Source: Carallia brachiata (Eukaryota; Streptophyta; Magnoliopsida; Malpighiales; Rhizophoraceae). Taken from it: a stretch of DNA of 64,000 nt. The notes beneath the pieces were generated by a model. The model was given only the letters and a program-made list of their open reading frames with translations, was not told the origin of the DNA and searched no databases. Below are positions 22,930 through 35,399 of this stretch, piece after piece. The stretch lies in contig JADCRB010000006.1 of NCBI GenBank assembly GCA_021464245.1, forward strand, positions 2,249,621 to 2,313,620. The letters are read 5' to 3'. Numbering within the stretch: position 1 is the first letter of the stretch; each line of letters opens with the position of its first letter. The position numbers were made by a program, and so were the translations under genes.

Positions 22930-25900
22930 TTGCTCGGGGACCACAAGCCCATAAAGGCAATTGAAATGTGTTTTCTTTTTCATAGTAGGGACCACAATGT
23001 TTACCTTTGTAGTCCATTGAAGGCAAAGTGGAAAGGCTAGACATTCTAGATAAGGATTTTGCAACCTTTATAGACATAATGGCAACATGCAAGCTGTTGT
23101 TTGATGTGGAAAGATATGGGTTTGCATTAACAACAAAATCTAGGATCTCTACTCAAGGTAATACAGACCTTTTAAGGGCAACTGAAGCAAAGAAGACTAA
23201 GATTCTTCATTTATACCTTAAAAGAGATGAAAGAGATAAACCAATCCCATTCATGCTCCCTGTTCGCTTACAACCACCTACACCAGAAAACGAGACAGAA
23301 GGTAATAATTTTAATTCAGGTCAAGAATATGTTGAATGGCAGTTGAGATATATTAGGGAGGATGTATTCAAAAAGAATAGAGGTGGTGTTGGCAATGAGG
23401 GAGTTTGTGTTGACAAACCCTATGAAGTAGTTTCGCCTAGCTTGCATAAGGATCCACTTGAAGTCCGACCTAAGGAAAGTGCTAATAGTAGGACTGGAAA
23501 AGTGACAACCCCTAGGACAAAACAAATGGCTTGGCCAAAAATACCATTCCGAAAGCCAAGACAAAACACATCCCAAATACATAGCAGTCATGCCAGTAAA
23601 TCTTATTTCTTATAGCATACATAGCAACCCTATCTGACCTATCCCCCTTGCCCCACTAGCAAATAATCTCACTAATTTTCCCCCTACATTAAAAATTCTA
23701 GTTAAGAGTCCTTGAATCAAGCAGTTGGCAAGAAATGGAAAAAATATGAAGAAAACAAATAAAGAGGTCATAAAATCTAGTAAAGCTAAAAAGAATGCAT
23801 TCATAAAACCTAGCATTGAAGAGGTGGATGAGAATGATAGTGATGACGGTGTTGATAATGAAGATTCAGAATATACAATTTCAGATGAGGAGTATGGGTT
23901 TAAAGAATCATCTGATGATAAATAGCTAAAATCAGCTGTTGATGAAGAGCAGATGCAAGATATTGCACTGGATAGTATAATAGGTGACTGTGGAGATAAA
24001 GACTATGAGAGTGACTACTCAAAGTCTGACACCAACAAGAGTGCAGATGACACTGATGATGAGGCTGAAATCTTTGTTGATGAAGATGGAGAGGAAAGAA
24101 AGATAAACATAAGAAAGTGCGATCCAACTTGTGAGATTAAATGGAAGAGATTTAAGCTACAAGAAGGAGACAAAGTGAAATTATAAGAGATGCATATGTT
24201 TAAGGATGTGTGTCATTTTAGAGAAGTGTTGAAAGAATACTGTGTTTGGGAAGTGGTCAAAATCATATATAAAATGAACCAAAAGGAAGCTGTTGGTGCT
24301 AGGTGTGCTGCCTAAGAGTGTTCTTGGTATATATGGGCATCACCTCTACCTGGTGGGAGCACATTCATAATAAAAAAGCTACTACCTAAGCACACCCGTG
24401 TGAGATAAGAGAATGTTAAAGGAACAACATAGAGATGAATAACTAGGGTCTTGTTGCCTTAGCTGATATCAGATCCTAATATGAGTACTGAGCTGATTTT
24501 CAAGTGTTTGAAAGAACACATATGAAGTTGAACGTCACCCCATGAAAGGGTTAAGGGGTAGAGACATTGGTCTTGAATGGAATAATGGCTCTCACTCTCA
24601 ACACTTCAAAGATTAGAAAAGTATGCTAAATCGCTCCAGAAAACCAATCCTAGGACACTGGTGAAGTTCAAATATAAGGAGAAAACATATCCAATGGATA
24701 CTTCACCACCAATCTTGGAGAGGATCTTTATCTGTTTCAAAAAATGCAGAGATGAGTTTATAGTTGGCTGTAGACCTTTTATTGGGTTGGATGACTATCA
24801 TTTGAAGGGCCCATTTGCTAGTTGTCTACTTTTAGCAGTATCTATGGATGACAACAAGGGAATATTCCCAATAGCCTATGCTGTTGCAGAGCTTTAATGC
24901 AATGCCAGTTGGGTTTGGTTCTTAGACCTGTTGAAAGAAGCTATTGGTGATGAGCTAGAGGGTAGGCCTTTGACATTCATGTCAAATCGGCAGAAGGTAA
25001 AAATTTTATTCCAATTTGAATTTGTTTTTAGTTATATAAATGCATAATATAATTTGTGTTTGTATTACCTTATTTTTAGGGGGTCATTAATGCTGTTAAT
25101 CATAACTTTCTTGGGTATACCCATAAGAAGTGTGCAAGGCATTCATATGCTAATTTTAGATGCAATGGCCAAGTGTTGAGTTGAGGAAGTTTTTCGGAAA
25201 GCTGTTAAGGCATATACTGAAAAAAACTTCAAAAGTGCTATTAATAAAGTTAAAAATACAACTAGAAATGATGAACCCATAAAATGGCTTAGTAAAATAG
25301 AAGGAGAGTGGCAAAGTTAGAGCTTAACGAAGATGTGAAGAGAGATCAAACCACTAACAATATGATTGAGACTTTTAACAACTGGATTAGGAAATTTAGG
25401 AATAAGCCCATTATAGCACTACTTGAAAATATTAGAATGAAGTTGATGGCTAGACTACACAAGAGATAGCTAAGATCACTTCTTGGGAGAGTGGAGTGGC
25501 ACACAATGTGAAAAAGAGGTTAGAGAAGATTTCTATTGAAGTAAGGCACCTAAAATTGATTCCTGCAAGTTGTGATGAATTCCAAAATCATGGATGATGT
25601 TGAAAAAGTTTGAATTAATTTGAAGACAAAGACTTGTAGTTGCAAGGACTGTATGATTAGTGGTATTCCATGCAAGCATGTTGCTCGTTGTGCGATATAT
25701 AATAGGATCAATTTAAAAGATCTGTATGATGAGTACTATACTATCAAGACTTGCCTTATTACCCATAAAGATATCATTCACCCTCTTTATGAAACAAATT
25801 TGGACCCTAATGAGGGAGACAAGATTATACTGCCATTAGCTTTGAAGAGAAAACGTGGAAGACCAAAGATGTTGAGGAGTAAAGAAAAAGGGAAGAGAGG

Positions 25901-25985
25901 CCAAAGAGAAAGAGGGCTTGTACTATTGCATGTGGAAGATGCAAAAAGTATGGTCACAATGCAAGATCATGCAAAGTGGTAAGGA
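22930..25985 (+). pseudogene. Decayed MuDR/MULE transposase gene
   Basis: Fragments of one transposase appear in order but in different frames. These are: an N-terminal part resembling the PB1-like domain of plant MULE proteins (RLDILDKDFATFIDI, 23028 on); an acidic stretch (SDDGVDNEDSEYTISDEE, near 23840); the MuDR domain, where ECSWYIWASP and DPNMSTELIFKCLKEH are legible (24190-24520); the MULE catalytic core, LDDYHLKGPFASCLLLAVS (24784 on); FMSNRQK joined across a GT-AG intron (24997-25079) to GVINAV; a SWIM zinc finger, CSCKDCMISGIPCKHVA (25635 on); and a CCHC knuckle, CGRCKKYGHNARSC, near 25930. Multiple stops and frameshifts make it non-functional. Element ends are not resolved. Confidence 0.85.
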
Positions 25986-28018
25986 TTTAGCTTTGACAGA
26001 TGTGTTTTTTGTTGTTGTTTTAAGTATACAATGATAATTTTTTTTTTTGAAATTTTATTGTATCCTTTGCCTAGTGGTGGCAATGGAGCTCCACCACCCA
26101 CAAGTCTAATTGCTTATCATGGCCTAATCGACTAGTCTCTTCTAATTATTATGTTAAAGTCACACACAACACACTATTCAATTATAGTAACTTATAAATA
26201 AAAAAAAATTGTATTAAAAGTGCAATTGAGATATGGTAAGAATATTACCTTTCTGTGTTTACTTTGCAAGGTGAGGATGGAGATCACTGAGAAGAGGGAA
26301 AAGATGATGGTAAAAGGAACTTGGCTATTTAGATAAGTATTCACAACTTTACTATAGATAGGCTTTTGCTTGTTTGTTGTGTTGATTTGCTTGTTGGCTG
26401 TGGTGATGTGTTGTTAATAAAGGATGGATGTAGTGGTTGTATGCTGGCTGGGGTGTTTTTAGCTATATTTGAAGTGGTTTCCTTGCTTTAAAATGACTTT
26501 GTGATGCTGTTGGGTGTATTTTGAGATGAAATCATGCACTTTAACCATTTTGGTAAGCGTTTTCACCAATAGAGGGAATTTTCTTATATTAGTGGTTGGA
26601 ATAGTGTAAGAGCCATTAATTAGCTTGAGTTAGTATCCTTGATTAAACAATACATGAGCATTTAGTTTAAGTATCCTACTAGAAAAGGAAAAACATAACA
26701 TAGATAAGTACTATATAATCAACTAAAAAAGAAAGCTAACAGAGTCAAATGTTAGTTTAGTTAGTATGGTGCTTGGATGTACTCGAAATGCTAGATGAAT
26801 CGTGGTTTGCCATATTTTGGTGGTTTACATATCTTTGATAGGTCTTTTCTCCATTTTTTTTTTTATTGTGTGTTTATAAGATAGTGTAATTCATTTTATA
26901 GTTACCTTTCCATATTTAGATTTATTTTAGATTACTGTGAAGTTAAATGTTAGTTTGCTTTGGAGTATGAATGTTAGTAATAGATAGAGAGAGAAAATCA
27001 AAAGAAAGAAAAAAAAAAGACAAAGAATAAGAGAGAAAGAGAGAGAAAGAGAGAGAGAAAAAAAAATAAACAAAGTTAAAAATAGGGAGAGATACATTGT
27101 CTTCTTATGGAAGCAATATATCCTTCATTTACTGCTCGTCTTTGTGCTTCTTCATTTATGAAAGTGAAAATGAGACAAAGACAAAGGGAGAGAGACAAAA
27201 AGAGAAAACAAGTGGGAAAGATAAAAAGAACTTTTAGCACATTTCTACATTCTTTCCTCTCTCTTACATGTGTGTGTATGGCATAGTAAAAATAATAACT
27301 AAAAGGTAGGAATGCATGAGTAAAAGATATAATTAATGAAGCAGTGTTAAATATAGTAGAGGCCACATCTATTTATAACAAATAAGCTTCCTTTTGATTG
27401 GTTACTTTTTATAAAATGATTTCCCAACACTTGATTGATCCTATGGCTTTGATTGATCTTCATTCTTGATCTTGATCCTTCTTGCTTGTTAGGCTTCTTT
27501 CTCTTTTTGTCTAACATCTTGTGGGCCTTGGCTTTTGTAGGCGGCTCTTTAGGCTTGACTTTTTAGACTTGGAGGTCATTTTTTGGCTTTTCTTCTTGAT
27601 TTTTAGATTTGGAATTCTCCATTCGAGCCTTTTTTTTTTTTTGTGGGCCAGCTCTCTTAGACTTGCAAAAGTGATTAGGCCTTCGTCTTTTGAATAAATA
27701 CTACACTTACTCTTAGTCTTTATGAGCTAAGAGGAAGGGAAGGCTCCTTATTGGACCTAATGATATATCAATCATTAGGTTTGACTCAAAGTGCAATCCT
27801 CTTTGGGTCGACTGGTGGCATTTGCTTAGGCTTAAATTTAAGCCATAATGAGTTGAAGTTCTTCCATTTGGGTTTAGGAGGGGCTTCTACTTGTATTTAA
27901 AGCTTGAGTTTGATGCATTAGGTTTGACTTTATACTTGGGGCTCTAAATTTGCGCTTGAGTTTGTATTGGGCTTGGATTTGGATGTATATGAATTTAGGC
28001 TTTTTTTTTTTTTTAAGC
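25986..28018. other. Intergenic DNA with GA-rich tracts and GGCTT/GATTT-rich stretch
   Basis: No gene is supported. 26985-27065 is a (GA)-rich tract, and 27160-27210 is GA-rich too. 27400-27990 repeats words such as GGCTT, CTTGA and TTGGATTTGG, which may be internal sequence of an unidentified retroelement. A 96-residue minus-strand frame at 27076-27366 has no recognisable domain. Confidence 0.4.
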
Positions 28019-28245
28019 ATAAATTCAAAATTTACCCATTATCGTTCACACTTTTGGAAATTTCACTCACAACCTTTGTTTGTTTTAATGTTCACCTTTT
28101 ACATTCTCCCAGTCAAACTCTTTCGCCTATTTCCATTAGTCAACCGTTAAGTCTAACATCTGACAGTTTAATCAACATCATGTTATCCAAGTTTAATACC
28201 ACATCAGCAAAGGTTGATAACGTAGTACACGACATTTTTTTCACT
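28019..28245 (+). repeat. Left terminal inverted repeat
   Basis: Inverted match to 28728-28950, with many substitutions and small gaps, so the element is old. Confidence 0.7.
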
Positions 28246-28727
28246 AAATTTTTTTCAAATTTTCATTTTCAAAAGGTTAAAAGAAATAAAATGAGTTTTT
28301 AAAACTTAAAAAAGTAAAATAAAAAAAAAACACCAAATCCAAACCCTCAATTCTTTTATTTCTTCCACACATTAGTCCTTTGTTCTTCCAACTACCCAAT
28401 CCAATTGAATGATTGTTAGCTTGTTCTCTTATATCACTAAGCCTCCATTATTGTCCAATTTTGGTTTTTGTTTTCTCTCTAAGCCTCATTCTTGTGGAAA
28501 ATGGCTAATAAAGTTATACCCTATTGGCAGTGGTACCCAAATCTTAAAGAAATTTGATTTTATAAGGAGGATGTAAACAAAAGAAAGTAAAAGCAAAAGC
28601 ACCAAGAGAGAGAGAGACAAACAGAGATTTGCAAGCAAGGGAGCTGAAGGGTTTAATACCAATATTTTTGAAAAAAAAAAAAGAAATTTGAAAACAAAAA
28701 ATTCAGAAAAAAAATTAAGTGGAAAAA

Positions 28728-28950
28728 GTGTTGTGCGTCACGTCATCAACCTGCATTGACGTAGCATCTGACTTGGACGATGTAGTGTTAACTGGATCGT
28801 CATGTGTCAAACTTACTAGTTGACTAAATAAAAAATGGTGAAAAAGTTTGACAGCAAAAACATAATGGGTGAATTTTAAAACAAAAAAAAAAAATTGTGG
28901 GTAAAATTTTCAAAAAGGTGAAAAATAGTGAGTGAAATTTGTATTTATAT
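28728..28950 (-). repeat. Right terminal inverted repeat
   Basis: Inverted match to 28019-28245. Confidence 0.7.
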
Positions 28951-29207
28951 CTTACTTTTATTATCTTTTTTTTCTTTTCCTCTTTCCAAAGCAAACATCT
29001 AGTACAAGTCCAAATTTACGTTCAAATAATCCAATTCACGTCGAACCAATTCGATTACGCTTCAACTGTATGTCCATCGCCCTTGAGCAATTTCTATATT
29101 CAATTTTAGTTAATCTCGAATCAAATATACTTAACTCGCAAATTAATTATAATTAAATATGTGATCAACATGCCCAATATTACGAGCTTCAACCTTTAAT
29201 TGCAATA

Positions 29208-32200
29208 GGCCTTCGAGTTTAAGTCAAACAAAATAAGGGTAAAATAATAACAAACATTACATAGGCTTGTCAACCTTAGATCTGTGACAATTTGAGGCAA
29301 ATTCACTTTAAGAATCAAGGTAATTAGTGTGTCATTAATATCCTTCCACAGTTTCAATTTCTTAAAAGCTTGTACTACCCAATTAAAAAGAGAGGATCCC
29401 AACACATTCCAAAATCAATGATAGAACACCACCGAGTAACCGTCTAGAGCAAGACCTTTGTAAGTACCTATATTGAACACTGCGGCCTTTACTTTTTTGA
29501 CTAATATATTAGTATTTAAGAGATTTTTTTGATGCTCATCTAATACCATGAATTGCCCTTTTGAAGAAATATCTTCCAACTGACTAAGATCTTCAGAGTA
29601 AAGCTGTTGGAAACAAGAGAGAACATGTCACTACAAAGATAGGTCGTCGAAAGTCAATGACTTGTTGACCTTTTAAAGTTATAATTTTATTTCTTTGTTG
29701 TCTTACCAAAGTAGCTGTGTGAAAGAAATTAGTATTTTGATCACTATCCACAATCCATCATTCCCTAGACTTTCAAAACCAAAATATTTCCTCTTGCCAC
29801 AATACTACTTCAAGCTCATGTTTAAGCCTTCATTTTAGCATGAACAATCATAGATTGAATGAGTTTTGTAGCTACTTTGACAAGCAACAATACCAAGAAG
29901 CAGTCTTCTCTTTTTAGTGAAGATGTTCCCAAAGCATCTCTTGTTCCAACTTTGAACTTTCAAAGCTAATTGCCTTAAAGCTCCCAATAAACTAGAATCA
30001 GCCTGTTATGCCTCGTTAATAATCTTATTAAAGTCTGAGTGTGTCAACCAAGCACTTTGGAACCAAAAGGGACGTGGAGTCGAATTCCCTTGCACATTAC
30101 CATTTATTTGGATTTAAAAAGGGTTGTAATTCAATTGGATCGTCAGCAAATGAGGAACCACTACTTTTGGCCATTGATAAGTCCATTGAAGGCTCAGTCC
30201 AATTGATAATTGACATAAGTTCTCGGATCAAAACCCCCAACCCAAGTAAATCTTAGCTTAGTAAATTTCAAATCAATTAAAGCCATCTTATTAATCTAAT
30301 TTGCAAATGGAAGTCAATAGACAATGTTCACTGTTATTCTCCCCCTTTTTTTAGAACTAACAATGAAATTAAAGTCTCCAACTATCATCTATAGAAGAGA
30401 GACAGAAGAGCTAAAACTCTTTAACATTTTGAAAAGGAGGCACTTTCTTGTGCACAACGGGCTAGCATTAATTGTCATAAATGCATAAGGTTTCTCTCTT
30501 AATTCTTGGATTTCTATATGAAAGAACTGTGTTTCTTCTTTTAGAAATTTAGTCTCAACAACTTCTTGCTTCCAGAGGACCTAGATGCCCAAACTAAACG
30601 CATTAGCTTTAACTTTTCTAACACCATAGTAACCCACAACATCACATATATCATCAACTAAGGACCCACTAATCCTCAGTTTTAACTGAACCAAGAATGA
30701 TACATCATAAATTTGGAAAAATATATTAAGAGCTTACTTAGACTCAGAACTAGTTGCATCATTAAAGTACTTACATCAACATTCACTTCATCTTCATCAA
30801 GTACCATTGGAGTTTCTATAACCACAAATTATGAATTAGTTTCATCCAACCTCACACACCTATTGGCTTGCTCCGCCTCAAAGTATTACTGAGTCTAGTG
30901 GGAGCTCAACTACCAATAGGGTATCAAGACATGTATTTGTGGACTTTGTCATGGTACTACTTAATGAATTTTATAAACTCCTTATCGTTGGTTAGCCCAA
31001 ATTGAAAGTACGTACCAATTGGGTTTAAGTAAAGGATAGACTTGTCTAGTGGATATTGGCAATTCTCATCTCACAGAGCCTTTAGCTCGATCTCTTTTTT
31101 AATATGTGGCCTTAGTTGTTTTTTCCTCGATCCTTGGGTCTTATCTGATTTATTTCTCTTATTTTGGTTCGCAAGCTCAGTAGACCCGGTGAGCCCAAAA
31201 GTCCTACCCACCCTTCAGTGCCCGACTTCCATTCACCAAACCCAAAATCATTCTACTTGGCAGTACCCAAAGATAGATTTTATACATGTGTCCCAAGTCT
31301 TGACAAAAAGGATGATTGTTCTTATACACTCGATTTGTAGCCCTTTTACACAAAAATTCCCTCTGCGCCACTCTTTACTAGTGCATTTAGCTAAGACAAA
31401 ATCTCAAAACGTGAACACATACCACCAAGCTATGGTATTAGATTTTTGTCTTGTTGTTTAGCAATACTACAAACTATTAGGGCTATAAATTAGGCAATAT
31501 ATTCGTTAAAAGTTTGATGGCTCGACTTAGTAGGAGATCAGTTAGAACTCATTTATTAAGCTTAACGAGCAATACAGGAGTCTAATTAGAAAGGTCAACT
31601 AGTAAATGAGCCAAACTTGAACAATGTCAAGCTCGGTTCAGTAAAGCTCGTCAGCAGCTTGTTCACAAGCTTGATATATCTCACTTCATGAGCCTTATGC
31701 AACCAAGCTACCAAATTAATATACTTGGTGTAATGTACTTTGGGAGGGGGGGCTAAGTCAATTTATAGGAAAACCTTCTTTCCTCCTTGAGTTTTATATA
31801 TGGGAGTTTGGTACATCGTTTAAAAAGGAAATGAGAGGGGAAGGGGCTTCCTTACAAATTGACCAAGCCCACCTCCTCCCCTCTCTCCCCCCAATTTCTT
31901 CATTCAAGGTTTGTCCACCATTATGTGATGATTGGTTGGACTATAAAGTCCAAAGTTCTGTACAAGTCTCACTTATGTGTTGGGCTTGCGTATTTTAGGC
32001 TTGATTTTTTTTTTTTTTTGTAATTAAAGATTTTGAGTTATGCTCGAGCTCTAGTAATTTTGTTTTGAGTTGAACTCGAGCTTCAATTTGAAAGCTCGAT
32101 CCGAGCTCAAGCTAAACTTGGCTCTCTAAAAATTTTGTTTAGCTGAGCCTGAACACCTCTAAACTCAGTTCGACTCAACTCATTTGCAGCTCTAATCTTT

Positions 32201-33060
32201 ATCCTCTTCTTGGAAAGTATTTTAGCCATCATCAACGGCCCATAGGTTATTTCCACCACCGGAGCTTATTGTCGATCATATAAGCCCCAACATGTCTGTA
32301 CATCTAAAACCCCATCTGCCTCGTGAATTTGCAAACAACTCTTTATATTATCGTCCAAACAACCGCAATTAAAGCAAATTAAGCGAACGCCCTCATAGCT
32401 AATGTTATATTACCCACTACAACTTGACATATTATACTAACAAAGGTAAACTAAGGTCCACCTCCACACATAACCTTAAAAAGTTGGCACAAAAAGCCTC
32501 CTCAGTTGCAGTATCCATCTTCACAATCCTCCCTAATCTATCCCCAATATGCCACAACACTGACGACTAATAATACTCTATAGGGAGGTTTCGAACATAG
32601 GCCTAGACTACAACCTTGTCAACGGCAAGTGTATCTGGATTGAAGTTCAGAGTCCACCTCCATATTAGATAGTGTCTAGCGAGTGTTCAGGGAACCCCAT
32701 GAATCGAAAACTAGAAGTACTTCGTGCGCTTCAAAACAAGCCAGAATGAAATTGTTACCAAGATATATCAATAATAGGTTTCCCTTTGTCATATCTCGTC
32801 AAGGTCCTCGAATCTGTCATTTTTCTTTCCCAGACAGTGAGGTGGTGGGGCAGTCCTCAGTACCAATGTCAAGCTCATCATCCGACTCCAAATCGTCATT
32901 GACACATATTGGAATTGACGATTTAGTCTTCAGTCCCTTTCCAAAAGCAATTTTATTCAAGACCATATCCCTATAAGATACTTGCTTCCTGCCTTCTTCA
33001 CCCCTTTCTAAATCACCAGCTCTCCTGCCTTTGAAAAGATATTATCCTAACTAAGATGAC
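29208..33060 (-). pseudogene. Decayed L1-type LINE (ORF1, endonuclease, partial RT), minus strand
   Basis: Read from right to left: an ORF1 protein with a DUF4283-like region, legible as NLPIEYY near 32570-32590 (a conserved Trp upstream is now TAG); a CCHC knuckle start, ICFNCG, near 32360-32380; YGPLMMAK near 32235; an apurinic-type endonuclease, with ISGSLVDDICDVVGYYGVRK near 30620-30680 and VGDFNF near 30370; the linker KAAVFNIGTYKGLALDGYS near 29440-29490; and the start of reverse transcriptase, INDTLITLILKVNLPQIV and LCNVCY, at 29250-29350. Reading stops soon after, so most of the RT and 3' end are gone. Stops and frameshifts are frequent. A hAT-like element (31477-32195) interrupts it. 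Confidence 0.85.
31477..32195. mobile_element. hAT-like non-autonomous element nested in the LINE
   Basis: The left end TTAGGGCTATAAATTAG and the reversed right end TTAGAGCTGCAAATGAG match at most positions. The subterminal regions are full of GAGCTCG/CGAGCTC and AAGCTCG/CGAGCTT words in both orientations, as in hAT-type elements with binding-site clusters. LINE ORF1 sequence lies to the right and endonuclease sequence to the left, so this inserted into the LINE. There is no transposase, and an 8-bp target duplication is not evident. Confidence 0.6.
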
Positions 33061-33169
33061 ACCAGTGGCAAGTGAGTCTTAGCCACCTTGACTTTCTTAG
33101 TATTTTAGATGAACTAGTCAGCCTCCTCTGTGAAGAGCCACCAAGTACCACAAGAATTCATTGATATTA
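33061..33169. other. Short junction segment
   Basis: A short stretch between the LINE remnant and the next repeat, with no feature recognised. Confidence 0.4.
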
Positions 33170-33875
33170 TGGGAATTTAAAAAAATCAAAAATTTTGATT
33201 AACTGACAAAATTAAATCGAATCAAACTAAATTTTCAGTTAACCAAACCAATTTGATAATTGGTTAACCGAACCAATTTAAAACTGAAAATTTTATTTTG
33301 GGATGGTTTTCAATACTAAAAACCATGGTTTATTGAATGGAACCGAATATTTATAAAATGGTTTTGGTGATATATGGTTTTCTAACATTTAAGATTGTAG
33401 ATCTTGTTTTTGTTTGAGATGTGCCTATCATGGATTGACAGTTAGTTAATTAAGATAACATACATATTGATTTTGCATTTGTTTGAGATAGTGGCTATAG
33501 GCTGCTTGCCTTTTGTATACCTAGATGCTTTTGTTTGTGATCTTACTTACAAAGTATCAGGAAAAACATATTAGATCTTATGATTTTGCATGGATGTAAA
33601 TTAAATTAGTGGATTATTATGTAATATTGTAAGTTATGAGTTCGAAATTTCCTTCAATGACTAATAAAATAGAGAATTGATTTCTCAGATCTGGATGAAA
33701 ATTGAGAACTTTATGATGTTGGTTTTTCAGTTGGGCAACCAAAACCGAACTGAATATTTTGATTAACTGCATTTTTTGTTTAGAAATGATTTTCAATTTT
33801 ATATAACTGAAATTTCAATTCGATTTTCAGTTATAAAGATTTAGTTTAAGTAACCGAACCATAAACACCCTGATA
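33170..33875. mobile_element. Probable non-autonomous element with GGTTAACCGAACC words
   Basis: Both ends carry words such as GGTTAACCGAACC, TTAACCAAACC, AACCGAACTGAAT and GTAACCGAACCATAAACACCCTG in mirrored arrangement. The right edge reversed (CAGGGTGTTTATGGTTCGG) looks like a hAT-type terminus. The middle is unrelated AT-rich DNA. No transposase is present, and the left end is poorly defined. Confidence 0.4.
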
Positions 33876-34147
33876 GATATTGATTTTGCTCAATTTTTTT
33901 TATTTTTTTTGCTCTCCTTTTCTCCTACTTTGCTCTCTTATTATTTTAAATTTCTCATTCAAGAGAAATTTCATTGACAAGAAGAAATTAAAAAATGTGT
34001 TGCTTAAAAAACAAAATAATGTCACTATTTTCTTTGATCATAAATGCCAGACAAGAGAATTACCAAATCCAGAGAATTATTGATATCTCTTCCGAGATTT
34101 TCACGACAAAAGACCCCTACATTGGAGTTAACCACACACACACACAC

Positions 34148-34188
<41 letters not shown>

Positions 34189-35337
34189 GCGCCTCAGTTG
34201 CCAAGCAAGACAGATATTGGTGAATACATAAATACAACAAAATTCATTTCCCACCTCAATTGTCATTTTCAATATGTCGCACAGTCCTCCACAGAGCACA
34301 GCCTCTCCTCTCAAGAAAAAGTTGAAACATTAGCTGATGGCCATGTGACAAAGATAAGACAACGATTGAGTTAGGTAAATGTAAGGTGAGATCTTTTTCC
34401 AAAACCCTTCTAGAAGATAGACCAAAACGTTAAGAATTCGCAATATTATATGCGCTTATGTTGCGAATGCGTTGTTATCCCACATGGAACCTATACCACA
34501 ACAGATTGTACTAATTGACTATATAAATTTTTCAAAAAATAAATAAACAAATAAAACTTTTTAGAGAAGAACAAGTACCCAAGTAAAGTGATAAGCCAGA
34601 AGTGGACAAGATGTAAAAGGGGCAGGAAGCAGAAGAATCTATGAATTTATGGTAAGAGACAGGGAGTAGTTGTCTAAGCTGACATCACCCATCTACCTAC
34701 CAAAACTGCTCTCTCATGTTCTTTCCAAATTCCAACCTTGCAAACGCATGACAAACCCCATCATCGGAGACCCACTACTCCATCGCCGACGTCAACCAAG
34801 CCTCCCTCCTCTTTCTTCGTAACCCCTTTTCAAACAATTCTTTCTTTGTCATAAAAAGAGTAAAAGTCGTTGATCATTGTTTTGAATCAGTTTCCAGCAT
34901 TTTAGCTCTCGCGTACAATTATGTGTTTACAGATTGACCCTTGATTAACCCTGTTCATTTGACAGTGCAACTCATCTAGTCATCATCTCACATCTGTCTG
35001 TTTACTGTAGATAATTTGCTCGCTCTCTTAATCATCCCAAAGAAGAAAAGGAAAAGATTGCATGATTGAAAGCCACAAAATTCAATGTCGAAAATTTTCT
35101 AAAGTCTTTAAAATCTTATAAAATTACATATGGGTACCGTGATATCTGCAGACACTGTCAGCTTCTAGGATCCCTTTTTCTATGGCATTGCAGCTGCAAG
35201 TTTGACTATTCTGGAAACCTATTTTGCAACACAAGCACACATTTTCAGTAGCAGCAACTGGAGTCGGAGACGTCCCAAGTAGTAGATGCGTGAACAGCTG
35301 CTGTTGAGGATTATGATGTTTGGGGGTTGGTAATGAC
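33876..35337. other. Intergenic DNA downstream of the MYB gene, with (CA)n(TA)n microsatellite
   Basis: A compound (CA)n/(TA)n microsatellite lies at 34134-34184. 34680-34860 is less AT-rich and C-rich, and includes a frame reading SIADVNQASLLFLRNPFS, for which I recognise no family. It could be a gene relic. No complete gene is supported. The left boundary of the MYB 3' UTR lies somewhere right of 35050. Confidence 0.4.
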
Positions 35338-35345
35338 TTTATTAT
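35338..35345 (-). terminator. Possible polyadenylation signal for the MYB gene
   Basis: On the minus strand the sequence reads AATAAAG about 55 bases after the MYB stop codon. A near-perfect AATAAA hexamer at this distance could serve as a polyadenylation signal, though plant signals are loose. Confidence 0.35.
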
Positions 35346-35399
35346 TGTTTGTTTTGAGTCATTAAGGTTGATTGATGAAACCTGCGGAGGCTGCCGGTG

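Larger units (their letters stand above)
28019..28950. mobile_element. Non-autonomous DNA transposon with ~225-bp terminal inverted repeats
   Basis: The left end (28019-28245) and the reverse complement of the right end (about 28728-28950) align over more than 200 bases. Landmarks on the left are ATAAATTCAAAATTTACCC, GTCAAACTCTTTC, TTAGTCAACCGTTAAGT, AACATCTGAC and GGTTGATAACGTAG. Their counterparts on the right are GTCAAACTTTTTC, TTAGTCAACTAGTAAGT, AGTCAGATGC and GGTTGATGACGTGA. The interior of about 480 bases has no transposase. Long TIRs suggest a MULE-like, possibly foldback, element. The target-site duplication is not resolved. Confidence 0.75.

Noticed and set aside
34134..34184. CRISPR-like or regulatory repeat at the (CA)n(TA)n tract
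   Set aside because: A simple microsatellite with no spacers. The short Tyr/Ile frames across it are artefacts.
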